Origin: Candidatus Nomurabacteria bacterium RIFCSPHIGHO2_01_FULL_39_10
Lineage (GTDB): Bacteria > Patescibacteriota > Minisyncoccia > Phycocordibacterales > UBA9973
DNA length: 27,908 bases
Reading direction: 5' to 3'
NCBI GenBank assembly: GCA_001786805.1
Contig: MFTJ01000023.1
Span: 1 to 27,908 of the forward strand
Position numbers and translations under genes: made by a program. Every line of letters begins with the position of its first letter. Positions within the stretch are counted from its first letter, which is position 1. The notes beneath the pieces are model-generated. The model made no database searches. It was not told where the DNA came from and was given only the letters and a program-made list of their open reading frames with translations. Below, one piece after another: positions 13,240-21,524 of this stretch.

Positions 13240-14259
13240 ATGAAAATAATAACTGAAGAAGTATTAACCGAGCTAATCAAAATATATGGTTTTGAAAATT
13301 ATTTAAAAGATTTAATGAAAAAACTCCGGGAAGATTTTAGCCGGTGGGAGGAATTCAACAAGATTCCCCGTCCATCTATGCAAGTGCCAGGAGGAGTGCT
13401 GGAACTTATGCCGATTTGCGACAAAAAATATTACACATTCAAGTATGTAAACTGCCATCCCAAGAATCCCGAAACGAAGCTGATGACCGTGGTCGCGACT
13501 GGCCAGCTTTCCCGCATAGACACCGGCTATCCGCTCTTGGTTTCTGAGATGACCCTGCATACCGCGTTGCGCACAGCGGCAACAACAGCGCTCGCCACGG
13601 ACTTCCTGGCAAGAAAAAACAGCAAGATTCATGCAATAATCGGCACCGGCGCCCAAAGCGAATTTCTGATAAAAGCGCTAAGCATGGTGCGGGACATTAA
13701 AGAAGTCAGGTATTTTGACATTGATTCTCTCGCCATGGATAAATTTGAGAAAAATTTAAAGGGTAGCGCATTCAAAATGACGCGATGTAAAAATGCAGAA
13801 GAAGCAGTTAAAGGCGCAGACATCATCACCACTTGCACCGCCTGCAAGGCGCATGTGGACGTGCTAAAAAACGATTGGATAAAATCTGGAGTGCATATAA
13901 ACGGAATCGGCGGGGATACCGTGGGAAAAACAGAACTGGAATTTTTGATTTTATCCCGCAGTAAAATTGTCGTGGAATATTTTGACCAAGCTATTGCCGA
14001 AGGTGAAATACAAAGATTTGACAGAAAAGAGGCAAAGAAAAAAGTTTATGCCGAATTGTATGAGATTTTCACCGGCAAAAAATCCGGCCGCGCAAATGAA
14101 AAAGAAATTACTCTCTACGACTCTGTCGGCATAGCTTTGGAAGATTATTCGGCGCTCACACTCACCTACGAGTTGGCACAAAAGCATAATCTAGGGGAAG
14201 AAATAAATCTGACCCCAGTCCTATCAAACCCAAAAGATTTAATTTCGGTGTTGAATTAA
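13240..14259 (+). CDS. ocd: Ornithine cyclodeaminase
   Basis: NAD-dependent conversion of L-ornithine to L-proline and ammonia. The 339-residue sequence follows the Pseudomonas putida enzyme along its length. Catalytic and ligand residues are visible: Glu55 in GVLELMP, Lys68 in FKYVN, Arg111 in TALRTAATTA and Asp226 in IGGDTVGKTEL. The Rossmann loop is GTGAQS (135-140). EGEIQRF and DSVGIALEDYSALT are also family hallmarks and argue against a generic mu-crystallin or alanine dehydrogenase relative. A good Shine-Dalgarno (GAGGAA, 13228-13233) precedes ATG 13240, unusual in this window. Expression is probably set by the proline-type attenuator upstream. Together with argG and argH it points to use of arginine-family amino acids. 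Confidence 0.92.
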   Translation: MKIITEEVLTELIKIYGFENYLKDLMKKLREDFSRWEEFNKIPRPSMQVPGGVLELMPICDKKYYTFKYVNCHPKNPETKLMTVVATGQLSRIDTGYPLLVSEMTLHTALRTAATTALATDFLARKNSKIHAIIGTGAQSEFLIKALSMVRDIKEVRYFDIDSLAMDKFEKNLKGSAFKMTRCKNAEEAVKGADIITTCTACKAHVDVLKNDWIKSGVHINGIGGDTVGKTELEFLILSRSKIVVEYFDQAIAEGEIQRFDRKEAKKKVYAELYEIFTGKKSGRANEKEITLYDSVGIALEDYSALTLTYELAQKHNLGEEINLTPVLSNPKDLISVLN

Positions 14260-14288
14260 AAGGCTCAAACTGCCCACAAGAAAAAAGC

Positions 14289-14317
14289 TAGACATATTTT
14301 TTCTTATCTGTTATACT
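14289..14317 (+). promoter_or_regulatory. rny: Promoter upstream of rny
   Basis: TAGACA (14289-14294), 17-base spacer, TATACT (14312-14317). The predicted start near 14324 gives a ~175-base leader before rny that contains a short reading frame. Confidence 0.6.
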
Positions 14318-14376
14318 GAAGTTGTTGAATTTTAGAAATTTTATTTTATCGGTTTAGGAGAATATTCCATATAGTT

Positions 14377-14463
14377 ATGAAGTTTTTAAAGGCAAAAAGA
14401 ATAAGTCTAGAAATCTTTTCTACTGTCTGCTTTGGGCTCAAGAGACTTAAGATAAATCCATAA
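14377..14463 (+). CDS. Short reading frame in the rny leader
   Basis: 28 codons, MKFLKAKRISLEIFSTVCFG and then LKRLKINP. TAGGAGAAT lies 15-20 bases upstream of the ATG, a little far for a Shine-Dalgarno. It ends 35 bases before rny. It may be a small peptide, an upstream frame regulating rny, or chance. No homology is recognised. Confidence 0.25.
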   Translation: MKFLKAKRISLEIFSTVCFGLKRLKINP

Positions 14464-14498
14464 GTAGTGGCATATTCTTGTAAGCTGACTTAAAGCTT

Positions 14499-16028
14499 AT
14501 GAGTACGTTAATGATAATTCTGATAAGCGCGGGAGCGCTTGTTTTGGGTATCGGTGTGGGATATTATTTGCGTGTTATTGTCGCGCTCGGGAAAAGGCGT
14601 TCAATTGAAATTGACATCAAGCAAATGATGGTCAGCGCAAAGGAGGAAGCGCAAAGGATCACGGACGAGACAAAAAAATCCTCGGAAAAAAAGCTGGCTG
14701 AGCTGAAAGAAGAAGAAAAAAAGAAAGAACAGGAGTGGAAAGAAAAGGAATCAAGGCTTATCAAAAAAGATGAGTTTTTGGACGCGCGTCAGGTTGAGAT
14801 AAATAAAGAAGTTGATAATATAAAATTAAAAGTAGAAGACATAAAAAAGATTCAGGAAAAAGTGGTCAAGATAGAAGAGGAAAAGAAGCTTGAGCTGGAA
14901 AGAGTGGCAAAGCTGACAGAAGAAACAGCCAAAGAAGAACTCCTGCGGGATATTGAAAAAAAATATGAAGAAGATATCCTGAGCAAAATCCAAAAACTGG
15001 AAAATAACAGCCAAGAAAGATTGGACCGCAGGGCTAAAGACATATTAGCTACGAGTATTCAGCGTCTGGCTTCCAGCACAGCTTCGGAACTGATGACAAC
15101 GATAGTGTCTATTCCAAACAACGAAATCAAAGGAAAAATAATCGGAAAAGAAGGTAGAAATATCAGGGCTTTTGAACGAGCTTCCGGAGTTGAACTTATC
15201 GTGGATGACACTCCTGGATCAATCATCATTTCTTCATTTGATCCTATCAGAAGGCAAGTCGCCAGACTCGCGCTAGAGAATTTAATTTTAGATGGGCGCA
15301 TCCAGCCAGCCAAGATAGAAGAGTTGGTGGAAAAAGCCAAGGAAGAAATAAATAAAATAATCAAAGAGAAAGGCGAGCAAGCAGTTTACGAGTGCGGAAT
15401 ATTTAATTTTGACCCGCGCATCGTAGCTATTATTGGACGATTGTATTTCCGCACCAGCTACGGACAAAACGTGCTTCAGCATTCCATTGAAATGGCGCAT
15501 ATCGCGGGAATGCTGGCAGAAGAACTCGGCGCGGATGTGGCAATAGCTAAGGCTGGAGCTCTGGTGCACGACATCGGCAAAGCGCTTGACCACGAAGTGC
15601 AGGGTACGCACATTGAAATAGGTATGCGCATACTGCAAAAGTTTGGCGCGGATGAAAAGATTATCACCGCAATGAAAAGCCATCATGAGGATTATCCTTA
15701 TGAAACAATTGAATCAATTATTGTGCAGACTGCAGACTCTATCTCCGGCGGACGTCCTGGAGCGCGCCGAGATTCGGTGGAAAATTACCTGAAGAGACTA
15801 CAGGAATTGGAAGCATTAGTAAACGCCTTTCCTGCCGTGGAAAAATCATACGCCTTGCAGGCTGGACGCGAAATCCGCATATTTGTGACTCCGGAAAAAA
15901 TATCTGACGCGGAAGCCAAGCTTATGGCCCGCGATATAGCTATAAAAATAGAGAAAGAACTGAAATATCCGGGTGAAATAAAGGTGACGATGATACGAGA
16001 ATTGAGAATTATTGAGTATGCGAGGTAA
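14499..16028 (+). CDS. rny: Ribonuclease Y
   Basis: Membrane-anchored endoribonuclease that starts mRNA decay. The domain order is complete. An N-terminal transmembrane helix spans ~4-27. A long charged coiled coil follows (~40-175, rich in Lys and Glu). A KH domain has GKIIGKEGRNIRAFE (~210-224). The HD phosphohydrolase domain has HSIEMAHIAG (His ~328) and the metal pair in LVHDIGKALDHE (His-Asp ~357-358). The C-terminal region carries GARRDSVENYLKRLQELE. Length 509 matches the family (~520). It has its own predicted promoter. HU follows after a 194-base spacer with another promoter. Confidence 0.96.
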   Translation: MSTLMIILISAGALVLGIGVGYYLRVIVALGKRRSIEIDIKQMMVSAKEEAQRITDETKKSSEKKLAELKEEEKKKEQEWKEKESRLIKKDEFLDARQVEINKEVDNIKLKVEDIKKIQEKVVKIEEEKKLELERVAKLTEETAKEELLRDIEKKYEEDILSKIQKLENNSQERLDRRAKDILATSIQRLASSTASELMTTIVSIPNNEIKGKIIGKEGRNIRAFERASGVELIVDDTPGSIIISSFDPIRRQVARLALENLILDGRIQPAKIEELVEKAKEEINKIIKEKGEQAVYECGIFNFDPRIVAIIGRLYFRTSYGQNVLQHSIEMAHIAGMLAEELGADVAIAKAGALVHDIGKALDHEVQGTHIEIGMRILQKFGADEKIITAMKSHHEDYPYETIESIIVQTADSISGGRPGARRDSVENYLKRLQELEALVNAFPAVEKSYALQAGREIRIFVTPEKISDAEAKLMARDIAIKIEKELKYPGEIKVTMIRELRIIEYAR

Positions 16029-16049
16029 ATTGACTAATCTTGTTTTAGC

Positions 16050-16078
16050 TTGCCCTAAAAAAACCCTTGATATATAAT
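16050..16078 (+). promoter_or_regulatory. Promoter of the HU gene
   Basis: TTGCCC (16050-16055), 17-base spacer, consensus TATAAT (16073-16078). The leader is ~138 bases, with a GCCC/GGGC hairpin near 16109-16125 and a CTAG-rich tract just before the gene. Confidence 0.65.
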
Positions 16079-16155
16079 AGGTAGGCATTAATTATAAGGA
16101 TAATTTAGCCCTCCATAGGTGGGCAAGGTCGAAAGAATTATTAGTAATTAGTTAA

Positions 16156-16203
16156 CTAGGTTCTAGTTTCTAGGTTCTAGTATTACTAGCCACTAGTCAC
16201 TAG
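16156..16203 (+). repeat. CTAG-rich tract in the HU leader
   Basis: Seven CTAG tetranucleotides in 48 bases, built from near-repeats CTAGGTTCTAG (twice) and then ACTAGCCACTAGTCACTAG. CTAG is normally among the rarest tetranucleotides in bacterial DNA. The tract sits 20 bases before the HU start codon. Confidence 0.75.
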
Positions 16204-16222
16204 CCCCTAAAACCTAATTTAT

Positions 16223-16495
16223 ATGAATAAACAAGCATTAGCTGAATGGGTACACGGAAAACTAGGCGGCACAAAGGTGCAGGCTGAAGAGATCGTAGAC
16301 GGGTTGTTTGGCGCCATCATCGACACCTTGAAAAGGGGCGGTGAAGTATCAATCGCCGGCTTTGGTATCTTTTCTGTAAAGCAGAGAGCAGCTCGTATGG
16401 CTCGCAATCCAAAGACTGGAGCGCAAGTCAAAGTGGAGGCAAAGAAAGTGCCAAAATTTAGAGCTGCAAAAGGTTTGAAGGACTCAATTGCATAA
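16223..16495 (+). CDS. hup: HU family DNA-binding protein
   Basis: A 90-residue histone-like protein that dimerises and bends DNA, packing the nucleoid. The N-terminal helices (MNKQALAEWVHGKLGGTKVQ) are followed by the family core GFGIFSVKQRAARMARNPKT and a C-terminal arm plus helix VEAKKVPKFRAAKGLKDSI. Residues of the DNA-intercalating beta arm are present (RNPKTG, with the Pro at the tip). Its own promoter and a strong downstream terminator make it a single-gene unit. No Shine-Dalgarno; the CTAG tract and AACCTAATTTAT precede the ATG. Confidence 0.96.
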   Translation: MNKQALAEWVHGKLGGTKVQAEEIVDGLFGAIIDTLKRGGEVSIAGFGIFSVKQRAARMARNPKTGAQVKVEAKKVPKFRAAKGLKDSIA

Positions 16496-16522
16496 TTTTT
16501 ATCTCGCGAGACAAAAATAAGC

Positions 16523-16560
16523 AAAAACTAAAAACACCCTGATGGGGTGTTTTTAGTTTT
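16523..16560. terminator. Bidirectional intrinsic terminator
   Basis: AAAACTAAAAACACCC pairs with GGGTGTTTTTAGTTTT around a short loop, so it works for hup on the plus strand and for the HAD gene on the minus strand. It overlaps the HAD stop codon (16553-16555). Confidence 0.92.
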
Positions 16561-17194
16561 GCAACAGCTTTAACAAATCACTTATATCATCAATAAAGAA
16601 ATCCGGCTCGGGATTGTGCAGATTATCTTTATGAAAACCATAAGTTGCCCGTATAGTTTTGGTTCCTGCATTTTTACCGGTCTCAATGTCTAGATGCGAG
16701 TCCCCTATCATGACTGCTCTTTCAGGCGCTTCTTTCATATATCGCAACGCTTTCAAAAGCGGTTCTGGGTGCGGTTTAAGGTCTTTTGTATCTTCCGCTG
16801 AAAGAATTATGTCAAATAAATCAAAAACACCGGCATCCTTAAGTGTCTGCTTAGAAGTTATCTTTGAACGGCTCGTTATAGCCCCCAGCCTGTATCCTTT
16901 TTTCTTTAACTTATGTAAAGTTTTACAAGTATTTGGAAAAAGTTTGGCTAAATGAAAATTAAAGCGCTGAAATTCCCGATGAGTATTCATCAATTTTTCG
17001 GCATCTTTCTCTGAACCGGAAAGTTTAAAATAATATTTAAGAAATGGTATCCCGACCAGCTTGGATATGACTGAACGTTTCGGAACAGGATAGTTCAATG
17101 TAGTAAGAGCATGCTCGGTAGCCTGTAAAATAAACTCCCGCGTATCAAGTATCGTGCCGTCAATATCAAAAAGAAGCGTGGTAATCCCTTTCAT
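16553..17194 (-). CDS. HAD-family phosphatase, phosphoglycolate phosphatase-like
   Basis: A 213-residue haloacid dehalogenase-type hydrolase with a helical cap (subfamily I). All four motifs are present: DIDGT (10-14, nucleophile Asp10 and acid/base Asp12), the Thr/Ser motif in AITSRS, Lys in DLKPHPEPLLKAL, and GDSHLDIETGKNAG. It resembles Gph/PpaX enzymes acting on phosphoglycolate or pyrophosphate, but the substrate cannot be read. TATACT (17207-17202) ends 7 bases before the ATG, predicting a leaderless mRNA. It shares the terminator with hup and is separate from the AT-rich block upstream. Confidence 0.88.
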   Translation of the reverse strand: MKGITTLLFDIDGTILDTREFILQATEHALTTLNYPVPKRSVISKLVGIPFLKYYFKLSGSEKDAEKLMNTHREFQRFNFHLAKLFPNTCKTLHKLKKKGYRLGAITSRSKITSKQTLKDAGVFDLFDIILSAEDTKDLKPHPEPLLKALRYMKEAPERAVMIGDSHLDIETGKNAGTKTIRATYGFHKDNLHNPEPDFFIDDISDLLKLLQN

Positions 17195-17290
17195 ACGCTC
17201 AAGTATAGCCTAAAAAAGAAAAATTGCATTTTGATTTTCCTTGTCGCAAAAAATGCAGGGGTTGTTGGGATTCATAAAAATTTTTAAAAA

Positions 17291-18697
17291 TTAGGAATCT
17301 ATTTTGTAAAATTCATACAGTAAATTTAATTCAATACCAACACCCATAGCTTCCAACTTGCCAGATCTCTCATTATATAAATAATTGATTAAGGGTTTTC
17401 TCTCGTTATCTACTGCTTTGTGTAACATTGCATGGCAGTGAGAACACAAAGTTGTATAATTAGCAAAAACTTCAATGGAATTAGGAAATTCATTTCTAAA
17501 CTCTTGTGGTATTAAATGATTAACTTCTATATATCGCTTAGTGCTTGCTTTGCTTGTAAAATATCTACAGTTATTTAACTTTTCTAGAGAACATTTATAG
17601 TTGGCAATTTCTCTAGCTCTTATTTTTTTAAGTGCAAATATTTGTTTTACTATTCTCCTTCCGTCTATGGTAGTATCGTCTATGTAATTTTGAGGGCCAG
17701 TTTCTTCTAACTCCATATGCTCTACCGCTGTTTGAGTCTCTTCTGTCAGTTCTTCTTTTATATCGAGAATGTCAATAAATATTGAGTAAAAAACATCAAG
17801 AATGGATTTTATATAAATAAAACTTTTAATTTTTTTGATATCTATCTTTTTATATAAGAAGTAGTATCTATTTAGTAATCCCTCTATTACATTTCGTGGA
17901 TTAGCACTTCTTGTCTGCTCAAGTACTAAGGTAAAATAAAATACTTTACTCTCATCAATAAACATCCCTGCATTAAAATTTCCCCCATTTTTATATTTTC
18001 TAGATATACAACATAAATCGTTTTCTTTTTCTAAATTCTCAGTTATATATTGATGTAATGCTTTTCTTTCTGAATTTTTAGCATGTAGATACAACTCTAA
18101 AAATTCAGAATCATCGTAAAAAGAACTAAAATAGAAGAAATCTTTTTTAATTAACTGATATTTATCGTGAGGTTTTTTTATAATTTCTTCTATTCTGTCC
18201 ATCAACCCTTCTATGTTTAGAATTACAGAAGATATTTTTTTATATATTAAATTGGTTCTTTTAAGAATATATCTCTGTTCATTTGTATAATGACCATCCA
18301 ATAAAAATATGTAATTCAAAAACCATTTTTCTAATTCTGGAAGATTTTTAGATAAAAATTGTTTGTACGCTTTACCTTTTTCGGTCTTGTGATAAACAAA
18401 GTTTTTATTCTTTCTTTCACCCGTTAATTCTCTCTTAAATAACTTAGAGGCAAGCATATTTACAACTCTTTGTTTATCCTCTTCTTGCCCACTAGAATCA
18501 ACTATACCCCATTCACTTCTTTCTTTGCCCTCTATTTTCTCAAATTTTTCAAATTGAGACAAAAAAGAGTCTTGTTTTCTAAAGTTGGTATTAGTATACT
18601 CAAACAAACGACCACTATTATTTTTTGCCAAAGAAAAATATTTCTCGAGCCATTTAGAATCTTTATTTCTCTCTTTATAAAAATCTAATAATTTCAT
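17291..18697 (-). CDS. Putative type II restriction endonuclease with HNH nuclease domain
   Basis: A 468-residue protein. The C-terminal ~100 residues form an HNH (beta-beta-alpha metal) nuclease: catalytic EVNHLIP (His394), Asn413 in FANYTTL, and CSHCHAMLH (418-426). Cys369 and Cys377 could complete a zinc site with Cys418 and Cys421. The N-terminal ~350 residues are unrecognised, mostly helical and Lys-rich; they would hold sequence recognition and dimerisation. It starts three bases after the end of a D12 adenine methyltransferase gene, with a second one before that, so it is best read as the nuclease of that system. Strongly AT-rich compared with neighbours, suggesting acquisition. Recognition site unknown. 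Confidence 0.75.
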   Translation of the reverse strand: MKLLDFYKERNKDSKWLEKYFSLAKNNSGRLFEYTNTNFRKQDSFLSQFEKFEKIEGKERSEWGIVDSSGQEEDKQRVVNMLASKLFKRELTGERKNKNFVYHKTEKGKAYKQFLSKNLPELEKWFLNYIFLLDGHYTNEQRYILKRTNLIYKKISSVILNIEGLMDRIEEIIKKPHDKYQLIKKDFFYFSSFYDDSEFLELYLHAKNSERKALHQYITENLEKENDLCCISRKYKNGGNFNAGMFIDESKVFYFTLVLEQTRSANPRNVIEGLLNRYYFLYKKIDIKKIKSFIYIKSILDVFYSIFIDILDIKEELTEETQTAVEHMELEETGPQNYIDDTTIDGRRIVKQIFALKKIRAREIANYKCSLEKLNNCRYFTSKASTKRYIEVNHLIPQEFRNEFPNSIEVFANYTTLCSHCHAMLHKAVDNERKPLINYLYNERSGKLEAMGVGIELNLLYEFYKIDS

Positions 18698-18700
18698 ATA

Positions 18701-19708
18701 TTAAGCGACTTTGCAAACATACAGAATTTCTTTATGATTTTTAAAATCTGTTTTTCCACTATTAAAAGACTTGTGTTTTATCTCTTTAACTAAAACTTTC
18801 CCCTTTCTGGAAAGAATAGCCAACAATTGTGCCTTAGAAATTTTATTATTGGATGCGCTACTTTTCGCGAAATAGGTATTATTATAGGATACCACTATTA
18901 ATTTTGCTTTCAAGTTGTCAATTAAGTCTTTAAACACAACTGGCGCTTTGGATTTTGAATAATCACTTTTTAAGTGGTTTCGTTTAAATTTCATAGAAGT
19001 TCCCTCAAATTCGGTAGGTTTTTCCCATTTTATTAAATTTTCTAGAACATGGTAAAAATTTACATATTGCCTAGTATTATAAGGTGGGTCAATATAAGCC
19101 ACATCACAAGTAATTTTTCTAACAAGTTTGTTTGCATCAGTATTATAAATACTTGCATACCCTGTAAATTTTTCTATTTTTGGCAATCTCAAAATAACAC
19201 CCTTATCTATTGGATCCTTGGAAAGAAAATGCTCAAAGTGCCCAACCGTGTTAGCAATTTTGTCTGTTGTGTACATCAAAGAAGCTAACAAAATATTTTT
19301 TTCTCGTTCAGTTAATTTTATTTTTTCTATTTTATCTCTTAAGTAACCTATCTTTTTTGCATCTGTCACAGAAAAATATTTTCCACCATAAATATTTGAA
19401 AAGTAATTTCTGTTAAGTTTTTTACCATTGAGGGAATTAAATTCAGAAACAATCTTCTCCAATTTTTTAAAATTAAAATTTCCTTTACCAAGCCATGCCT
19501 GATATGCAACATAATTTGAACGTAAATTATCGTTAACTATTACATTAAATCCTTTGGTAAGCATGAAGGCAGAAACTGCCCCAGTTCCAGCAAACAAATC
19601 AGCAAAAACTCCCTTATTCTTATATAATGGAGTAATGCTTTCGTAAATATCATTCAGCAAAGCCTTTTTACTTCCAGTATATCTTCTGTTGCCAATCAAT
19701 AAATCCAT
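18701..19708 (-). CDS. D12-class N6-adenine DNA methyltransferase (M1)
   Basis: A 335-residue methyltransferase of the Dam/D12 (alpha) group. Motif X is RRYTGSKKALL (9-18). The SAM-binding motif I is FADLFAGTGAVS (35-46). The catalytic motif IV is DPPYNTRQY (207-215), whose NTRQY extension is common in MTases of type II systems. It should methylate adenine in one strand of the site recognised by the adjacent HNH nuclease. It lies four bases after the second methyltransferase gene and three before the nuclease gene, a tight operon. Strongly AT-rich. Confidence 0.9.
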   Translation of the reverse strand: MDLLIGNRRYTGSKKALLNDIYESITPLYKNKGVFADLFAGTGAVSAFMLTKGFNVIVNDNLRSNYVAYQAWLGKGNFNFKKLEKIVSEFNSLNGKKLNRNYFSNIYGGKYFSVTDAKKIGYLRDKIEKIKLTEREKNILLASLMYTTDKIANTVGHFEHFLSKDPIDKGVILRLPKIEKFTGYASIYNTDANKLVRKITCDVAYIDPPYNTRQYVNFYHVLENLIKWEKPTEFEGTSMKFKRNHLKSDYSKSKAPVVFKDLIDNLKAKLIVVSYNNTYFAKSSASNNKISKAQLLAILSRKGKVLVKEIKHKSFNSGKTDFKNHKEILYVCKVA

Positions 19709-19712
19709 CCGA

Positions 19713-20645
19713 TTAAAAATTCTTTATTAGCACTTCTCTTTCTTTGGCATCTCTGTTAATTTTATTATAGCTAGCTCCCCTGTAATGATAATCAATATCA
19801 ATTACATTTAGATGTAAATCCAGTCTATTAAAAAGTATCCAGTCTGACAATGGTTTATTATATACACCAACCTTACTTAATACATTTGAAACTGCAAATT
19901 TTTTATTATTTTTACTTAAAATTTCTAGTAGATTTAGAAATTCTTTTTCAGTTTCTTCTGTCCAGTTACTTGTTTCATTATAAACAGCATTACCAATTAA
20001 ATAGGGTGGATCAGCATATATAAAATCTGCCTCTAATAAAATCTTTTTTATTTTCTCTTCTCTAAAATCTCCACAGACAAAAATACAATTTATTTTTTTA
20101 ACCCTTTCAATATAATTTTTTAATTTTTCTATGTTGTTTTTATTTAAATCAGTTTTACCTACAGGAAGATTAAATTCTCCACTTTTATTGAACCGCATAT
20201 CATTGTTAAATGCATAAACAACTAAAAGATAAAGTAAGTCAAGTGCTTCTTTTGAATTCTTGTTTTCTATTAAATTGAAATCAGAGCGTAATTGATAATA
20301 ACCTATTGTGTTACAACCTTTAAAACCATTATTGTCTCTTTTATCTAACTCCTTGCGATATTTTTCATATCCATATTTAGCAGAATATGATAAATTGTAT
20401 TTTTCTATTAAGACTTCTAATCTAGAAATTAAAGTTTTAAAATCATATTTTGATAAATGTTTTAATAAGTTTATCACATTTAAATTGTTGTCAATAAAAA
20501 TTACTTTTTTGGCATCTATACTTAAGCCAACTGTTGCGCCTCCACAAAATAAATCAACAAATATGCCAACTTGTTTAGGAAAATGTTCTATAAACTGAGG
20601 CATTAATCTTGATTTATTACCTGTATAATTTAGTGGGGTTTTCAT
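19713..20645 (-). CDS. D12-class N6-adenine DNA methyltransferase (M2)
   Basis: A 310-residue methyltransferase of the Dam/DpnM-like group. Motif X is LNYTGNKSRL (5-14), motif I is FVDLFCGGATVGL (29-41), and motif IV is ADPPYLIGNA (211-220). RFNKSGEFNLPVGKT (151-165) is the characteristic D12 middle segment. It is clearly different from M1, so the pair is not a recent duplication. Two adenine methyltransferases with one nuclease usually mean an asymmetric site needing one enzyme per strand, or a pair with different DNA preferences. It starts 23 bases after the small gene at 20669-20893. Confidence 0.9.
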   Translation of the reverse strand: MKTPLNYTGNKSRLMPQFIEHFPKQVGIFVDLFCGGATVGLSIDAKKVIFIDNNLNVINLLKHLSKYDFKTLISRLEVLIEKYNLSYSAKYGYEKYRKELDKRDNNGFKGCNTIGYYQLRSDFNLIENKNSKEALDLLYLLVVYAFNNDMRFNKSGEFNLPVGKTDLNKNNIEKLKNYIERVKKINCIFVCGDFREEKIKKILLEADFIYADPPYLIGNAVYNETSNWTEETEKEFLNLLEILSKNNKKFAVSNVLSKVGVYNKPLSDWILFNRLDLHLNVIDIDYHYRGASYNKINRDAKEREVLIKNF

Positions 20646-20668
20646 AAGTATATTGTAACATAAAAAAA

Positions 20669-20893
20669 CTACTGTTTATCTTGGTGTTTTTTAATTCCTA
20701 AATCTTCCGCTAAGATATCCAAATCTATCCAAAAACTATTTTCACAATATGTATTTGCCATCTTTGACGCCAGTCTTAACATCGTGCTATCAGTTATATT
20801 TTTTGTATAAAAACCAGCAGTTTCTAAATCATCTCTACAGACACTTGTAATGGGGAAAAATTCTTGTCTTTGGCCAACCTTTTTGGTATTCAT
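20669..20893 (-). CDS. Small unknown protein between lexA and the restriction-modification genes
   Basis: 74 residues with a compact pattern: ITSVCRDDLETAGFYTKNIT, then DSTMLRLASKMANTYCENSF and WIDLDILAEDLGIKK. The DDLETAGF...MLRLASKMAN...FWIDLDILAEDLGI pattern looks like a small helical domain seen beside mobile or phage genes, though I cannot name it. There is no HTH, so a controller-protein role is not evident. Gaps of 28 bases from lexA and 23 bases to M2 suggest co-transcription with both. It is followed on the same strand by the methyltransferases. Confidence 0.65.
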   Translation of the reverse strand: MNTKKVGQRQEFFPITSVCRDDLETAGFYTKNITDSTMLRLASKMANTYCENSFWIDLDILAEDLGIKKHQDKQ

Positions 20894-20921
20894 AGTTATT
20901 TAAACATAAAAATAATTTCTT

Positions 20922-21524
20922 CTAATACTTCCTTATCACAGCCTTTAGAACCGCATTTATATTCAAAGAATGTTCCGGATAGATGGGCTTGTAATTTTTA
21001 TTCGCCGGTTCGAGCCAGACTTTCTCACACACTTTGCCTGCCGTGAGCATAGTCGAACGGCGGAAATACTTCATTGTGAACTCCCCGTCCACTTCGGCTA
21101 TGACTATCTGCCCGTCTTTGGCTGTATTTGCCCTCTCTACTAGCACCATGTCCCCCTTTTCTATGTGCGCGTCAATCATTGAGTCTCCGTCCACTTCCAA
21201 CATGTATGTTTGAGCTTTTTTTTCTATGAGCAAATCGTCAAGGTTCACTCTGTCTAAAAGTTCTTCTTCCACTGTCGCCGGCAATCCAGCCGTGACCAGC
21301 CCGAGCATTGGCACGCTCCCAATATCTTCTGCAAAAGCAGTCGTCGGCACGAGCCTGCCTAGGTGGTCTTTGGCAACCATCCCCGCCTCAATTAATTTTT
21401 CTACCACTCTTGCTACCGCATTTTTAGACTTGAAGCTGAAAAGCTTCATCATTTCTGAATATGTCGGCATTCTTTTGTTCTCTCTGTAAAAAGATTCCAG
21501 CTTGTCTTGGTAAAGATTACGCAT
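20922..21524 (-). CDS. lexA: LexA-type SOS repressor (S24 self-cleaving)
   Basis: A 200-residue repressor. The N-terminal winged-HTH (~1-62) contains MPTYSEMMKLFSFKSKNAVA and recognises SOS boxes. The C-terminal S24 peptidase domain holds the autocleavage site Ala79-Gly80 (in GLVTAGLPA), the nucleophile Ser115 (DGDSMIDAHI) and the general base Lys152 (EFTMKYFRR). RecA-stimulated cleavage would release repression after DNA damage. The presence of the HTH separates it from UmuD. Its start overlaps the end of the small gene 21517-21732 by 8 bases, and that gene is preceded by a clear SOS box, so autoregulation is expected. Genes 20669-20893 and the methyltransferases follow closely. Confidence 0.92.
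   Translation of the reverse strand: MRNLYQDKLESFYRENKRMPTYSEMMKLFSFKSKNAVARVVEKLIEAGMVAKDHLGRLVPTTAFAEDIGSVPMLGLVTAGLPATVEEELLDRVNLDDLLIEKKAQTYMLEVDGDSMIDAHIEKGDMVLVERANTAKDGQIVIAEVDGEFTMKYFRRSTMLTAGKVCEKVWLEPANKNYKPIYPEHSLNINAVLKAVIRKY

Noticed and set aside
13220..13242. GGCGCGCC, GAGGAATTAA and CATATG in a row before ocd look like cloning-vector sites with a synthetic ribosome-binding site
   Set aside because: Nothing else nearby is vector-like, and the gene continues as natural sequence; taken as a chance match with a genuine Shine-Dalgarno.
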